Position numbers and translations under genes: made by a program
Part shown: positions 25,563 to 35,552 of the stretch, one piece after another
Layout of the letters: each line of letters starts with the position of its first letter
Position numbering within the stretch: the first letter of the stretch is position 1
The notes under the pieces: model-generated
Told to the model about the DNA's origin: nothing
The model's input: the letters and a program-made list of their open reading frames with translations, nothing else
Database searches by the model: none
From: Deltaproteobacteria bacterium
GTDB taxonomy: Bacteria > Desulfobacterota > Desulfobacteria > Desulfobacterales > SpSt-501
Assembly: GCA_016219005.1 (NCBI GenBank)
Contig: JACRCN010000106.1
Location: 26,053 to 90,052 of the forward strand
Direction of reading: 5' to 3'
Length of the DNA: 64,000 nucleotides

Positions 25563-26842
25563 CTATGGCCATATCCTTTCTAATTACCCTATTGAGCGGA
25601 ATGCCGATCGCCTTCTGTCTGGGAATCACTGCATTGGTTACCTTGTTGGCGACGCCGGATATGACCTTGCTTATCCTGCCCCAGAAAATGTTTACAGGCG
25701 TGGACTATTTCACCCTGGTTGCCGTGCCGTTCTTCATCCTAGCCGGAGAGTTGATGAACAAGGCTAGAATTACCGATTCTATAATCGCACTGTCCCAGTA
25801 CCTGGTCGGACGGTTCCGGGGTGGGCTTGCTCATGTCACTATTATGGCTTCCATGTTTTTCGCCGGGATAACCGGCGCGGCGGTGGCCGAAGTCTCTGCA
25901 CTGGGGTCGATTCTTATCCCGGCCATGGAAAAAGCAAATTATCCGAAGAGTTTTGCTGCCGCAGTATCGGCGGCAGGTGCGGTCATGGGGCCAATCATCC
26001 CCCCCAGCATCATCATGGTTGTCTATGCGCTGGTCGATACCCGGGTGTCCATCGGCGCACTGTTCCTGGCAGGGGTGCTTCCGGGGATTGCGATCGGTCT
26101 GCTTCAGATGATCGCAGCTTACGCTATCGCTTTGAAGTATAATTACCCGCGTTTTGAAGAAAAATTTGATGCCGGTAAATTCCTGCAGGTCCTAAAGCGG
26201 GCATTGATTCCGCTCTTCACGCCAGTCATTATTATGGGTGGGATTCTCGGTGGAATTTGCACTCCAACTGAAGCAGCGGCTGTCGCGGTTATTTACGCCT
26301 TGATCGTTGGGCTTCTAATTTTTCGCACCCTACAACCTAGAGACCTCCCCAAGATTTTTTTAAACACAACACTGATATCATCAACGGTTTTCTTCATTTT
26401 CTGCATGGGAAATGTCCTGGTGGTTTTGTTTACCATCAATCAGGTGCCGGAACAATTGGGCAAGTTTATTCTGAGTATTTCAACCAATCCCATGGTTTTT
26501 CTGATCCTGATCAACATACTTCTACTCATCGTTGGTTGTTTCATGGAAGTGGGGGTTGCGATCATCATCCTAGTACCGATGCTATCACCGGTTGCCTCCC
26601 ATTTTGGTATTGACCCACTGCATTTTGCTATGATCGTGGTTGTCAACCTCTGTATCGGCCTGATTACACCCCCTGTGGGAGTGGTCCTGTTTGTCGCCTG
26701 TGGGATCAGCGGGTTGACTATGGAACAGGTCACCCGGTCAATATGGCCATTTTTCCTGGCAATCATCGTCGTGTTGCTTCTCGTGACATTTATTCCTTCG
26801 TTTACCCTAGTCGTACCAAAGATGTTCGGGATAACCGGCTGA
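25556..26842 (+). CDS. dctM: TRAP transporter large permease subunit (DctM type)
   Basis: 428 residues of almost continuous hydrophobic helices with family motifs GMPIAFCLGI, FFILAGELMNKA, FFAGITGAAVAEVSALGSI, AAGAVMGPIIPPSI, CTPTEAAAVAVIYA and GLITPPVGVVLF. It is the cation-coupled transport subunit. It overlaps dctQ and is followed after 109 bases by the periplasmic binding protein, completing a one-operon TRAP importer for an organic acid. Confidence 0.95.
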   Translation: MLTMAISFLITLLSGMPIAFCLGITALVTLLATPDMTLLILPQKMFTGVDYFTLVAVPFFILAGELMNKARITDSIIALSQYLVGRFRGGLAHVTIMASMFFAGITGAAVAEVSALGSILIPAMEKANYPKSFAAAVSAAGAVMGPIIPPSIIMVVYALVDTRVSIGALFLAGVLPGIAIGLLQMIAAYAIALKYNYPRFEEKFDAGKFLQVLKRALIPLFTPVIIMGGILGGICTPTEAAAVAVIYALIVGLLIFRTLQPRDLPKIFLNTTLISSTVFFIFCMGNVLVVLFTINQVPEQLGKFILSISTNPMVFLILINILLLIVGCFMEVGVAIIILVPMLSPVASHFGIDPLHFAMIVVVNLCIGLITPPVGVVLFVACGISGLTMEQVTRSIWPFFLAIIVVLLLVTFIPSFTLVVPKMFGITG

Positions 26843-26951
26843 TATATCTTTGCCTCAGGAAGACCGTGGATTCAGCCTCATAACCTGGCCCGAACCAATT
26901 GATGTTCGTTTGCAGGCCATGACCCCAAATCTAAACCAAGGAGGAAATCGT

Positions 26952-27992
26952 ATGAAAAACCTACGTACTACGGGCCTGATCGGTTTGATGCTGTTTGCCT
27001 TTTTTAGCTTTGTTCAGCCAAGCAACGCGGCACCACAGTTTACCATCAAGTTTTCACTGCACATCCCCCCGACAGAAGAGGTGTACTCCTACGCTGCCGC
27101 CCTCTATTTTAAAACATTGGTCGAGGCCAAATCCCAGGGAAGGATTGCGGTTGAGCTGTATCCGTCCAACCAGTTGGGTTCTGAGCGTGAGAGCCTCGAA
27201 GGGCTACAGATGGGAACACACCAGATGGACTTTACCTCGACAGGGCCTGTCCCTTCGTTCGCACCTGAAATTCAGTGTCTGGCCCTCCCTTACCTGTTTT
27301 CATCACGTGCCGTGGCCTGGGAAGTCTTTGACGGGGATTTCGGCAAGGAGATCATACAGTCGATCGTTTCCAAGACCGGCATGCGCATCCTTGGCATTTC
27401 TGAGAACGGAATACGCCATTTTATAGCTACGAAAAAACAGCTCAAATCTGTTGCTGATCTGAAAGGGCTTAAAATCAGGACCATGGAAAACCCCGCACAT
27501 ATGATCATGGTCAAGGCTCTTGGAGCGAATCCGAGTCCTATTGCTTGGGGAGAGCTTTACACCGCTGTGCAGCAAGGTGTGGTCGATGGCTATGAACTCC
27601 CCCTGCCACTGATCGATGTCGTCAAGCTGTATCAGGTGTCCAAGTTCGTTATTCTTGACGGCCACATTTATGACCCGTTCTTCCTGTGGATCAACGAAGG
27701 CTTTTATAAACGGTTGCCGGCAGACCTGAAGGCCATCATTGACGAGGTAGCTCTCGAAACCACCGTCGTCGAGCGCGCGAAAGCTGCCTACTACGACAAT
27801 GTCACTGCAGTCAAAAACCTTGAGAAGATGGGCATGCAGATCTATACCCCCACTAGTGAGGAACTCGGTGAATTCCGGAAAATTTCACAAAAAGCGGTGT
27901 CCGAGTTCATCACCGAAAAAATAGGGCCCGAATGGAACCAGAAGCTGGACAAGGCCATCGCAGAGGCGCAAAAAAAGGTTTATAAAAAGTAA
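26952..27992 (+). CDS. dctP: TRAP transporter solute-binding protein (DctP type)
   Basis: 346 residues with a clear signal peptide (MKNLRTTGLIGLMLFAFFSF to SNA-AP) and the DctP fold: YFKTLVEAKSQGRIAVELYPSNQLGSERESLEGLQMG, the conserved Arg-containing LKGLKIRTMENP and WGELYTAVQQGVVDGYELP. The Arg normally pairs with a substrate carboxylate, so the imported compound is probably an organic acid. ATG 26952 follows AAGGAGG; an upstream in-frame start lacks the signal. Confidence 0.95.
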   Translation: MKNLRTTGLIGLMLFAFFSFVQPSNAAPQFTIKFSLHIPPTEEVYSYAAALYFKTLVEAKSQGRIAVELYPSNQLGSERESLEGLQMGTHQMDFTSTGPVPSFAPEIQCLALPYLFSSRAVAWEVFDGDFGKEIIQSIVSKTGMRILGISENGIRHFIATKKQLKSVADLKGLKIRTMENPAHMIMVKALGANPSPIAWGELYTAVQQGVVDGYELPLPLIDVVKLYQVSKFVILDGHIYDPFFLWINEGFYKRLPADLKAIIDEVALETTVVERAKAAYYDNVTAVKNLEKMGMQIYTPTSEELGEFRKISQKAVSEFITEKIGPEWNQKLDKAIAEAQKKVYKK

Positions 27993-28147
27993 GTATATCA
28001 TAGCGGGAGGTTACTTCCAGATAGTAGGCACCATGATACTTCATCAGCGGCGATGATCTTGTACCTAATCTTGATGACGGTATCATGGAATCTCATGAAA
28101 TGCCCGGGCGGTACCTCCCGCTCTCTTATCTTGGCGGAACGAAAGTA

Positions 28148-29155
28148 ATGCCCATGAAAATCATCGTATTTGAAAATGAACCCCTTATCGTTGATACCTT
28201 TAACAGACTCGAATCGGACCATGATCTGCGCTTTGTTGAAGGCCTTTTGTCAGAAATCAATGTAGAACAATACCTTGATGCCAATATCATCTGCACAGAT
28301 CAATCGGTATTAGGCAAGGGGGTTCTTGAGCGGTTGAGCCGATTACGGATGATTGCGTTACGATGCACGGGCTATGATCATATCGATATAACCTTTTGCC
28401 GAGATCGGGGTATCACTGTCTGCAATATCCCTGGGTACGCGGCCAATGCCGTTGCCGAGCATACTTTCGCCCTTCTGCTGGCACTTAGTCGTCACATTGA
28501 GACCGCTTCTCAGTATACGCGCAGAGTTGCATTCAAATGGGAAGGCCTTCGGGGATTTGAACTTAAAGCGAAAAACATGGCCGTCATAGGAACCGGGGCC
28601 ATTGGAAAGCGGGTTGCGGAAATTGCCTGCGGTTTCGGCATGAGAGTGGTCATCCACGACCTGAAGCCAGATTATGCATGGGCAGACGCTCATGACCTAA
28701 AATACGTTGATCTCGACGAGGCCATCCGTTGTGCAGATGTCCTATCCTTGAATCTTCCTCTAGTTCGAGGAAACCGCTACCTGCTCGGTGAAGATCAGTT
28801 CCGGCAGATGAAAAAAGGCGTGGTGCTCATCAACACGGCACGCGGCGAACTCGTCGATCTCCGAGAGCTGGTGAAAGCGCTAAATAGCGGAAAGGTTTCA
28901 GCGGCAGGGTTGGATGTACTTCAGGATGAACATTATATCCGGGCAAAGGATAATAATCCTGAAATTTACTTCAACGCTATGTTTGATCCGCAAATCATGC
29001 TGGCAAACATCCTACTTTGCCATCATCCCAATGTGCTTGTCACACCTCACATCGGCTGGTATACCGTAGAAGCAGAACAGAGGGCGCTTGATATCAGTTT
29101 GAGCAACATCAAGTCGTTTGTTTCAGGAATCCCTCACAATGTGGTAACTAACTGA
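28148..29155 (+). CDS. D-2-hydroxyacid dehydrogenase (D-lactate dehydrogenase-like)
   Basis: 335 residues, the usual length for LdhA-like enzymes. The N-terminal MKIIVFENEP, the Rossmann motif GTGAIGKRV, the substrate Arg in NTARGELVD and the His of TPHIGWYT are present. It interconverts a 2-oxoacid and its D-2-hydroxyacid with NAD(H). The start is either ATG 28148 or 28154; neither has a strong ribosome binding site. It follows the TRAP genes by 155 bases and may process the product of the glycyl-radical pathway or serve as an electron sink. Confidence 0.88.
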   Translation: MPMKIIVFENEPLIVDTFNRLESDHDLRFVEGLLSEINVEQYLDANIICTDQSVLGKGVLERLSRLRMIALRCTGYDHIDITFCRDRGITVCNIPGYAANAVAEHTFALLLALSRHIETASQYTRRVAFKWEGLRGFELKAKNMAVIGTGAIGKRVAEIACGFGMRVVIHDLKPDYAWADAHDLKYVDLDEAIRCADVLSLNLPLVRGNRYLLGEDQFRQMKKGVVLINTARGELVDLRELVKALNSGKVSAAGLDVLQDEHYIRAKDNNPEIYFNAMFDPQIMLANILLCHHPNVLVTPHIGWYTVEAEQRALDISLSNIKSFVSGIPHNVVTN

Positions 29156-30314
29156 TTATCCAGCTTCTTCCGGATAATACAGGGAGTGGTTAGTCTTCCT
29201 TAATTTTTTCCCCTGGGTAGAAAGCGTAGGATTAGTCTCCGCGTTTCAAAAAAGCGCCCGCTCTGAGAACAAAGTCCGTTGTTTCACAAGAGCCGCTGCA
29301 CTCCACCCGTCTTGCGCTATGCCGGCACTCTGATTTCATCCCTTGATTCCGCCATAGAACAGACATCGGTTCTGGGGCATTTTTTTGCTACAGCCAAAGA
29401 GATTTCGGCACGCAAACCACAATCTTAATTAGCCATCTATGACAAAAATAACGGCAACGGTCCTTGACCATAACCTAAATTTTTATAGACACCAGGAGCA
29501 AACGACTATTTTCGATCTCAACAATTTGCTCAAAAACTCCAATTGTTGTAAAATGCAGGTATCAAGAAGTAGCCGAAATGATGTGATATGGGCTAATACT
29601 GATCACCAGTGTCGGCAGCCTGGTTGGCTGGAAGATGTTGAGCGCGCTGCAGCCCCTCCGTACCAGGTTGACTGTGGTCGGCTGCAATACCCTGACGATG
29701 TCGCCGACTGTGTTCGATTACGGCCGGGCATGTCTTGTGCCGAAAACCGCGGATGCCAAAGCATATCAGGAGGCGCTCCGGGCGATTGTCCTTCGGGAGC
29801 GGCCCGATTTAATCATCCCCGGCTGGGACGAGGAACTTGCAGTTCTCTCCGAATTGGCCACTGATCACGCCTGTAGCAACACCCGCGCAGCGGTATGCTG
29901 GTTCAGGAATTTCTGAACCCCGAGACCCTCTCTGATCTTGACGGTGTTGCGCCTGAAGCTGGTGTTCCGCTCCAGTATGCCGGCCGCGGTCTGTGGCGTG
30001 CAGCCTAGTGACTTCTATACGACAGGGGAGAGATTCTTTCCCTGTAGGGTGTCATCAGCCACACGGAAGGTCGCTTGGCCTCAAAAGTCTCTATTTAGGA
30101 CGTTTTGGGGCTTTTGGGTTTGGAAAGGGACCTTTCAAATTCTTTTTGCCGTTCAAATAGCCGTTTTTAAAAAACTAATTTGAACAAGAATGATGACCAA
30201 TTTAGATTATCGCGCTTTCACAAAGGGAAACGAAAGGGGATTTTCGGGAATGCATTTTAATATCTGAAAAGGCCACCTTTTGATTTAATTTTGAATCCGA
30301 GGAATAGAGGTTGT
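29156..30314. other. Gene-poor stretch, 1159 bases, with a broken ATP-grasp gene
   Basis: Apart from the ATP-grasp relic listed separately nothing is intact. An early hairpin ATTATCC/GGATAAT just after the dehydrogenase has no T-run. The right end (30150-30314) is AT-rich and probably contains the promoter of the glycan genes. Confidence 0.5.
29588..30008 (+). pseudogene. Broken ATP-grasp (carbamoyl-phosphate-synthase-like) gene
   Basis: The frame from 29587 reads GLILITSVGSLVGWKMLSAL, a typical N-terminal Rossmann start of polysaccharide-cluster ATP-grasp ligases, and continues through VPKTADAKAYQEAL and RPDLIIPGWDEELAVLSELA. The only ATG (29588) is out of frame by one base, and the frame ends at 29916 without the ATP-grasp core. 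A second frame, 29895-30008, may be a further fragment but is not recognisable. At least one frameshift plus a large deletion. An intact but different ATP-grasp gene is at 34308. Confidence 0.65.
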
Positions 30315-31454
30315 ATGATTAAACCCTTTGAGAAGCCGATTTATGTTACGAGGCCATTTTTGCCGCCATTTGACGGATTTTGCGAGGAGCTTAAGGAAAT
30401 ATGGGAATCTCAATGGCTAACTAACAACGGCCCTATTCTCCGACGCTTTTCAGATTTGTTATCCCGTTTTTTCGATACAGATAACATTTGTCTGTTCAAC
30501 AATGGGACGTTGGCACTACAAATCGCCCTGCAAGGAATGGAAATTTCCGGAGAGGTTATCACCACTCCATTTTCATTCGTCGCCACCACTCACGCATTGC
30601 TTTGGAACAAGATCAGGCCGGTCTTCGTTGACATTGAACCCGACTATTATACACTTGACCCTGAAAAGGTAGAATCTGCCATAACCCCATTGACTTCAGC
30701 CATATTGGCTGTTCACGTATACGGTCATCCATGCCAAATTAATTCCCTATCCGATATTGCCAAGAAGCACAATTTAAAGCTTATTTATGATTCGGCCCAC
30801 GCGTTTGGTGTGAAAATCGGAAATAGGTCGATTGCCGATTTTGGTGATTTGAATTTATTCAGCTTACATGCAACTAAACTGTACCACTCGCTCGAGGGTG
30901 GGATGCTCATCTTCAAACAGACCAGACTAAAAAACACCTTCAACTATTTGAAGAATTTCGGGTTCAAAAACGAGCTTGAAGTTGTCATGGTTGGGACTAA
31001 TGCCAAGATGAACGAAATCCAAGCTCTCATGGGAATACAGGTTTTAAGATATCTCGAAGAAATAATCCAAAGGCGGTCCAAACTAAGTGAAGTCTATCGA
31101 CGCCGTCTCGTTGAGATCCCAGGTATACGCCTCGTGCCGGCGATGTCGGCCGATATTATGTACAACTATGCATACATGCCTATTGAAGTAGACGAACGGG
31201 AATTTAGACTCAGCCGTGATGCCTTATATGAAAAACTTAAGCACTGGAATATATTCGGGCGCAGGTATTTTTATCCTTTAATTTGCGATTACGCCTGTTA
31301 CCGTAGCATCTCGGTGGAGAATCCCTTGACTGTTGCTCGTCGCGCAGCAGATCGCATCCTAACCCTGCCGATCTACGACAGTCTCCAGATTTCAGATGTT
31401 GAGCGCATCTGCGAGGTCATTCGGTTAATCCATTTGGGGGAAAACGCCCGTTGA
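30315..31454 (+). CDS. DegT/DnrJ/EryC1/StrS-family PLP sugar aminotransferase
   Basis: 379 residues. Family motifs are FNNGTLALQIALQG, TPFSFVATTHALLW, the Asp of IYDSAHAFGV and the PLP Lys188 in SLHATKLYHSLEGG. These enzymes aminate keto-sugar nucleotides for surface polysaccharide or build 3-aminosugars. ATG 30315 was chosen behind AGAGG over an upstream TTG. Low GC, like the following genes, and placed before a flippase and a glycosyltransferase, so a role in an O-antigen or capsule is likely. Confidence 0.93.
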   Translation: MIKPFEKPIYVTRPFLPPFDGFCEELKEIWESQWLTNNGPILRRFSDLLSRFFDTDNICLFNNGTLALQIALQGMEISGEVITTPFSFVATTHALLWNKIRPVFVDIEPDYYTLDPEKVESAITPLTSAILAVHVYGHPCQINSLSDIAKKHNLKLIYDSAHAFGVKIGNRSIADFGDLNLFSLHATKLYHSLEGGMLIFKQTRLKNTFNYLKNFGFKNELEVVMVGTNAKMNEIQALMGIQVLRYLEEIIQRRSKLSEVYRRRLVEIPGIRLVPAMSADIMYNYAYMPIEVDEREFRLSRDALYEKLKHWNIFGRRYFYPLICDYACYRSISVENPLTVARRAADRILTLPIYDSLQISDVERICEVIRLIHLGENAR

Positions 31455-31592
31455 AATAGCAATCGATTCTGGCCGCAGTTTCAAAGCGCAGCGTTTAGCA
31501 AGTTGTTGCCACTATGGGGTATTGCCACCGACACCATCGATAGTTTTAGGTACGGAACGCGCCACATCTGTTATGCTGGAGAAAGACTCATC

Positions 31593-33062
31593 GTGGCAGA
31601 TACGCTGAGATCTCAAACCGTTCGAGGGCTTTTTTGGAGTTTTCTGGAGTCTGCCGGACTTCGGATGGTTCAGTTCGCGGTAGGGGTTGTGTTGGCGCGA
31701 ATTCTGTTTCCGGAGCAGTTCGGCTTGATTGGGATGCTGGCAATCTTCATTGCGGTCGCTCAGACATTCCTCGATAGTGGATTCGGGGCTGCCTTGATAC
31801 AGAAACGTGACGTCACGGCAACCGAAATCTGCTCGATTTTTTACTTTAATGTTTTGGCCGGCCTGATTTCAGCGGGCATATTGTGCTGGGTTGCTCCCCT
31901 GATCGCCGATTTTTTTAAACAACCGATCCTAACGCCTTTAACTAGGCTGCTATCGCTGATTCTTGTAATCAATTCCTTCGGCCTGATTCAAGGAACCATC
32001 CTCGTCAAACAAATCAACTTCAAAGCGAATACGCAGGCAAGCTTGGTTGCCAGTGTTCTCTCTGGGGCTATCGGAATAATTTTGGCTGTCTCGGGCTTTG
32101 GCATCTGGAGTTTAGCTGTCCAACAGATATTGAGCTCTTTTTTTAGGACCAGCTTTCTGTGGTTTTTAAGCTCCTGGCGGCCGGCCTTGATCTTCAGCTT
32201 TAAATCGTTGCGAAAGTTGTTTGGTTTTGGGTCAAAAATGTTAATTTCTGGTTTGCTGAATGAGATTTTCAACAATTGCTATCTGCTGGTTATTGGCCGG
32301 CTATTTTCAGCAACCGATCTGGGGTTTTTCACACGGGCCAAAACGCTTGGGGAGCTTCCATCGCACACCTTGTCGGGGATGGTCGGGCGGGTCACCTTTC
32401 CAGCATTTTCCATAATCCAGAACGACCCTGTGCGACTGAGAAGAGGCCTGAAAAATGCACTGGTTTTGTTGGTTATGGTCAATTTCCCCATGATGATCTG
32501 TCTATTGGTCATAGCTCGTCCATTGGTGCTGTTGCTTCTGACCGAAAAATGGGCTGAATCGATACCCTACCTTCAGTTGTTCTGTTTGGTTGGAATAATG
32601 TTTCCGTTGCACCTGATCAATTTAAATGTGTTACAAGCGCTGGGACGATCAGATCTTTTTTTACGGTTGGAACTCATCAAGAAGTTTCTAATCATTATTA
32701 ACCTCAGCATAACTTGGCAGTGGGGCATATCCGCAATGATTTGCGGAATGATCATAACTTCATTGCTATCTTACTACTTAAACAGCTATTACACCGGTCC
32801 ACTGGTTAATTACGGAATCCGTGAGCAATTCTGCGACTTTGCAATGTATTTAATCATGGCCGCACTGATGGCAATTGCCGTCTATGCCGTCGGGCTTTTG
32901 CCTTTCCCTAATCTTTGGACCCAGTTGTTGGTGCAAATTGCCGTAGGAATGTTGAGCTATCTCGGCTTGTGCCGTCTGTTTCGACTACCGGATTTTATGG
33001 TTATTTGGCAGGCGGGCAGGAACATATTCGCTTCTTTTTTTGTTAAAGGTAAGGCAGCCTAA
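31593..33062 (+). CDS. Polysaccharide flippase (Wzx/WzxC-like, MOP superfamily)
   Basis: 489 residues with about 12-14 hydrophobic segments and the family start VRGLFWSFLESAGLRMVQFAVGVVLARILFPEQFGLIGM. It moves lipid-linked oligosaccharide across the inner membrane. GTG 31593 behind GGAGAAAG was preferred to an upstream start because the extra N-terminal residues do not resemble the family. Middle gene of the glycan block. Confidence 0.9.
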   Translation: MADTLRSQTVRGLFWSFLESAGLRMVQFAVGVVLARILFPEQFGLIGMLAIFIAVAQTFLDSGFGAALIQKRDVTATEICSIFYFNVLAGLISAGILCWVAPLIADFFKQPILTPLTRLLSLILVINSFGLIQGTILVKQINFKANTQASLVASVLSGAIGIILAVSGFGIWSLAVQQILSSFFRTSFLWFLSSWRPALIFSFKSLRKLFGFGSKMLISGLLNEIFNNCYLLVIGRLFSATDLGFFTRAKTLGELPSHTLSGMVGRVTFPAFSIIQNDPVRLRRGLKNALVLLVMVNFPMMICLLVIARPLVLLLLTEKWAESIPYLQLFCLVGIMFPLHLINLNVLQALGRSDLFLRLELIKKFLIIINLSITWQWGISAMICGMIITSLLSYYLNSYYTGPLVNYGIREQFCDFAMYLIMAALMAIAVYAVGLLPFPNLWTQLLVQIAVGMLSYLGLCRLFRLPDFMVIWQAGRNIFASFFVKGKAA

Positions 33063-33098
33063 ATTAATAGAATCGGGTTGGTTTCAGAGGCTATTTTT

Positions 33099-34106
33099 AT
33101 GAACGCTCCCTTGGTCAGCGTGAAAATGATCACCTTTAACCACGCACCGTTTATAGCCCAAGCGATCGAAGGCGTCTTGAACCAGGATACCAGTTTTCCA
33201 TTCGAACTAGTTATTGGCGAAGACTGCTCGGCCGATGGAACCGGAGAAATTGTACATCACTATCAAAAAAAATATCCTGACATCATCCGGATCGTTACAT
33301 CGGATCAAAACGTCGGGATGAAAAAAAATAGCTATCGAACGACAAAGGCCTGTAAGGGGACATATATCGCCTTCTGCGAAGGCGATGACTATTGGCATCA
33401 TCCTGGAAAGATTCAAAAACAAGTTGATTACTTTGAAATTAATCCGAATTGCGGGATGGTTTATACAAACTACGATGTCTATCACCCTAAATCAAGAAGA
33501 AGGATAAACGATTTCATTAAATATCGCAATTGGCACATACCGGAGCACTGGGATGTTGAGAGTTTTGTAGGTGGTGGAGTTGGATCAGGGAGAGGAATTT
33601 TAACGTGCACTGTCATGGCTAGGCTGTCTTTAGTCAATATGATTATTGATGCGGATCCATACCTGCATCAAAATCCTAAATTTCTAATGGGAGATACTCA
33701 GCTGTGGGCGGAAATAATTTCACAATCTCGCGTGCATTACATTCCCGAGTCTCTGGCCACGCACATCATCACGGATGAATCAGCAACCAGAAGCAAAGAC
33801 GTAAAGAAAGTCGTGTTATTCAATATTTCAAACGCAGAGCTCATGCTCGCCTTGTGTGAAAAATACAATCTCTCATCAACTATTCGCAATAAGCATCTGA
33901 ATTATTGGTGCGACTCTGCACTGAGGCTGTCTTTTCACACTCAAGATAAAAAGCTTGCTGATGAAGTGCGAGAAATAAAAAAGATTTTCAACATTAAAGA
34001 ATGGTGTCGGTTTTATGGAGCCCAAAATAGACTCGTTCATTGTGCGTTCAAGATGTTTACCTCAATCATAAATTTATTCAGGGAAAAATTTATCCAATGG
34101 ATATAG
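33099..34106 (+). CDS. Family 2 glycosyltransferase
   Basis: 335 residues. GT-A fold with VSVKMITFNHAPFIAQAIEGVLNQ, the nucleotide-binding GEDCSADGTGEI, and the metal-binding acidic motif CEGDDYW. Cytoplasmic or membrane-associated enzyme that adds a sugar to a growing surface glycan; donor and acceptor are unknown. ATG 33099 follows AGAGG. It lies 36 bases after the flippase gene, same strand. Confidence 0.93.
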   Translation: MNAPLVSVKMITFNHAPFIAQAIEGVLNQDTSFPFELVIGEDCSADGTGEIVHHYQKKYPDIIRIVTSDQNVGMKKNSYRTTKACKGTYIAFCEGDDYWHHPGKIQKQVDYFEINPNCGMVYTNYDVYHPKSRRRINDFIKYRNWHIPEHWDVESFVGGGVGSGRGILTCTVMARLSLVNMIIDADPYLHQNPKFLMGDTQLWAEIISQSRVHYIPESLATHIITDESATRSKDVKKVVLFNISNAELMLALCEKYNLSSTIRNKHLNYWCDSALRLSFHTQDKKLADEVREIKKIFNIKEWCRFYGAQNRLVHCAFKMFTSIINLFREKFIQWI

Positions 34107-34307
34107 ATTTAATGATGTAGTAGCTTAATCAACTACCGCGTTGCTTGCGGCCGGGTCGATGATTGGTTGTACGACAATGATATCATCAGGCACATCTCAT
34201 GAATCAGGAATGCTCTGGTATTGTTATGAATATGGTCTGTTCGGTACATAGTTCATTGGCTCGCAAGAAATGGAACTTCCTAAAACAATACAAGCGGAGA
34301 AATATTT

Positions 34308-35552
34308 ATGAACAAGGAAAAGTTAATGGTTGTTGGTGCTGCGAAATTTACGGTCCCAATCATCGAGCTTTCTAAAAAAATGGGATTCGAAACGATTGTA
34401 GTTAGTATCGCGGGTAATTACCCGGGTTTTTTAGTTGCGGATAGATCGTATGAAGTCGATGTGCGTGACAAGGAGACGATTCTCGAGTTTGCCAGGAAAG
34501 AGGGGATTTGCGGGATCGTGACCGATCAAACGGATCTGCCAGTCCCCGCCGTCGCATATGTTGCCGAGGAGATGGGGTTACCCGGCATCGGCTACGAGTG
34601 CGCCTTGCGTATTACAGACAAGCTTAAGTGCCGTCAGCATTGTCGGGAGATGGGGTTTCCGGTTCCAGCATTTGTTTATGCTTCCAGGATAGAGGAGGCT
34701 CAGGAAAAGGCAAAAAAGATCGGGTTTCCTCTAGTTGTAAAACCGACGGATAGTATGGCTGCCCGTGGTATCGCCATTGTCAATAATTCGGATGAGCTTG
34801 TAGGAAAGTTTCAACATGCCCTTTCCTGCTCGGCGAACCGGGTAGTTCTTTTAGAGCAGTTTTTCCATGGGAAAAAGATTGGAGTGGTGGGGTTTAAGTC
34901 GGGGTCTCAGTCCACAAACCTGATCATGGTCGATCATGATCATTTTGATATTCCCAATCTGTTTATCGTAAAACAAGTGTTGACTCCTTCGCTTTTGGAC
35001 GAGAATCTAAAAGAAATAATATGGGACTTTCATACACGGCTTTTTGAAAGCTTGGGTGCGAGTTTCGGGTTTACCTACAGTGAGCTTAGAGTGAATGAAG
35101 AGAAAGGTGAGTTCTGTTTGATGGAGGCGGCTATCCGCGGTCCGGCCGGTTTTGTCTCCTCCCACCTTGTTCCTCTTGCATGTGGCGTTGATGTTCTTCC
35201 TCTGTTCATCGAACTTTCTACCGATAGAAGGGAGAACGCCAGGATTGAAAAGAGCCGGCTGCAGGAACGGGCAGCGGGAAACGTCTATTTTTATCTTCCA
35301 GCAGGTGTAATTTGCCGGGTGGAAGGGGTCGAGAGGGTCAAGAAATTGCCAGGGGTCCACCGCACGGAACTAAGCGATCTGGTGGTAGGAAGAAAAATAG
35401 ATCCCCTTATAAATTTGAGCGGGAGACAAGGGCCGCTTGTATACGCTGGGAAAGATCGGCAGGCTTGCGAAGAGATAATTCAAAGAATGAAGGACATACT
35501 CATCGTTGAGGTTGAGACCGCGGAGGGGGTAAAAGGGGCAGTGTGGAATTGA
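34308..35552 (+). CDS. ATP-grasp carboxylate-amine ligase
   Basis: 414 residues with a Rossmann-like N-domain (LMVVGAAKFTVPIIELSKKMG), a preATP-grasp region and the ATP-grasp core (GFPLVVKPTDSMAARGI, LLEQFFHGKKIGVVGF, FCLMEAAIRGPAGF). It resembles PurT/PurK- and BacD-like ligases that join a carboxylate to an amine using ATP. In glycan loci such enzymes add amino acids to sugars, the likeliest role here. Good ribosome binding site (GCGGAG). It is separated from the glycosyltransferase by 201 bases with no recognised feature. Confidence 0.88.
   Translation: MNKEKLMVVGAAKFTVPIIELSKKMGFETIVVSIAGNYPGFLVADRSYEVDVRDKETILEFARKEGICGIVTDQTDLPVPAVAYVAEEMGLPGIGYECALRITDKLKCRQHCREMGFPVPAFVYASRIEEAQEKAKKIGFPLVVKPTDSMAARGIAIVNNSDELVGKFQHALSCSANRVVLLEQFFHGKKIGVVGFKSGSQSTNLIMVDHDHFDIPNLFIVKQVLTPSLLDENLKEIIWDFHTRLFESLGASFGFTYSELRVNEEKGEFCLMEAAIRGPAGFVSSHLVPLACGVDVLPLFIELSTDRRENARIEKSRLQERAAGNVYFYLPAGVICRVEGVERVKKLPGVHRTELSDLVVGRKIDPLINLSGRQGPLVYAGKDRQACEEIIQRMKDILIVEVETAEGVKGAVWN

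Noticed and set aside
29156..29190. Hairpin after the D-2-hydroxyacid dehydrogenase as terminator
   Set aside because: The 7-bp stem ATTATCC/GGATAAT is AT-rich and is not followed by a T-run.
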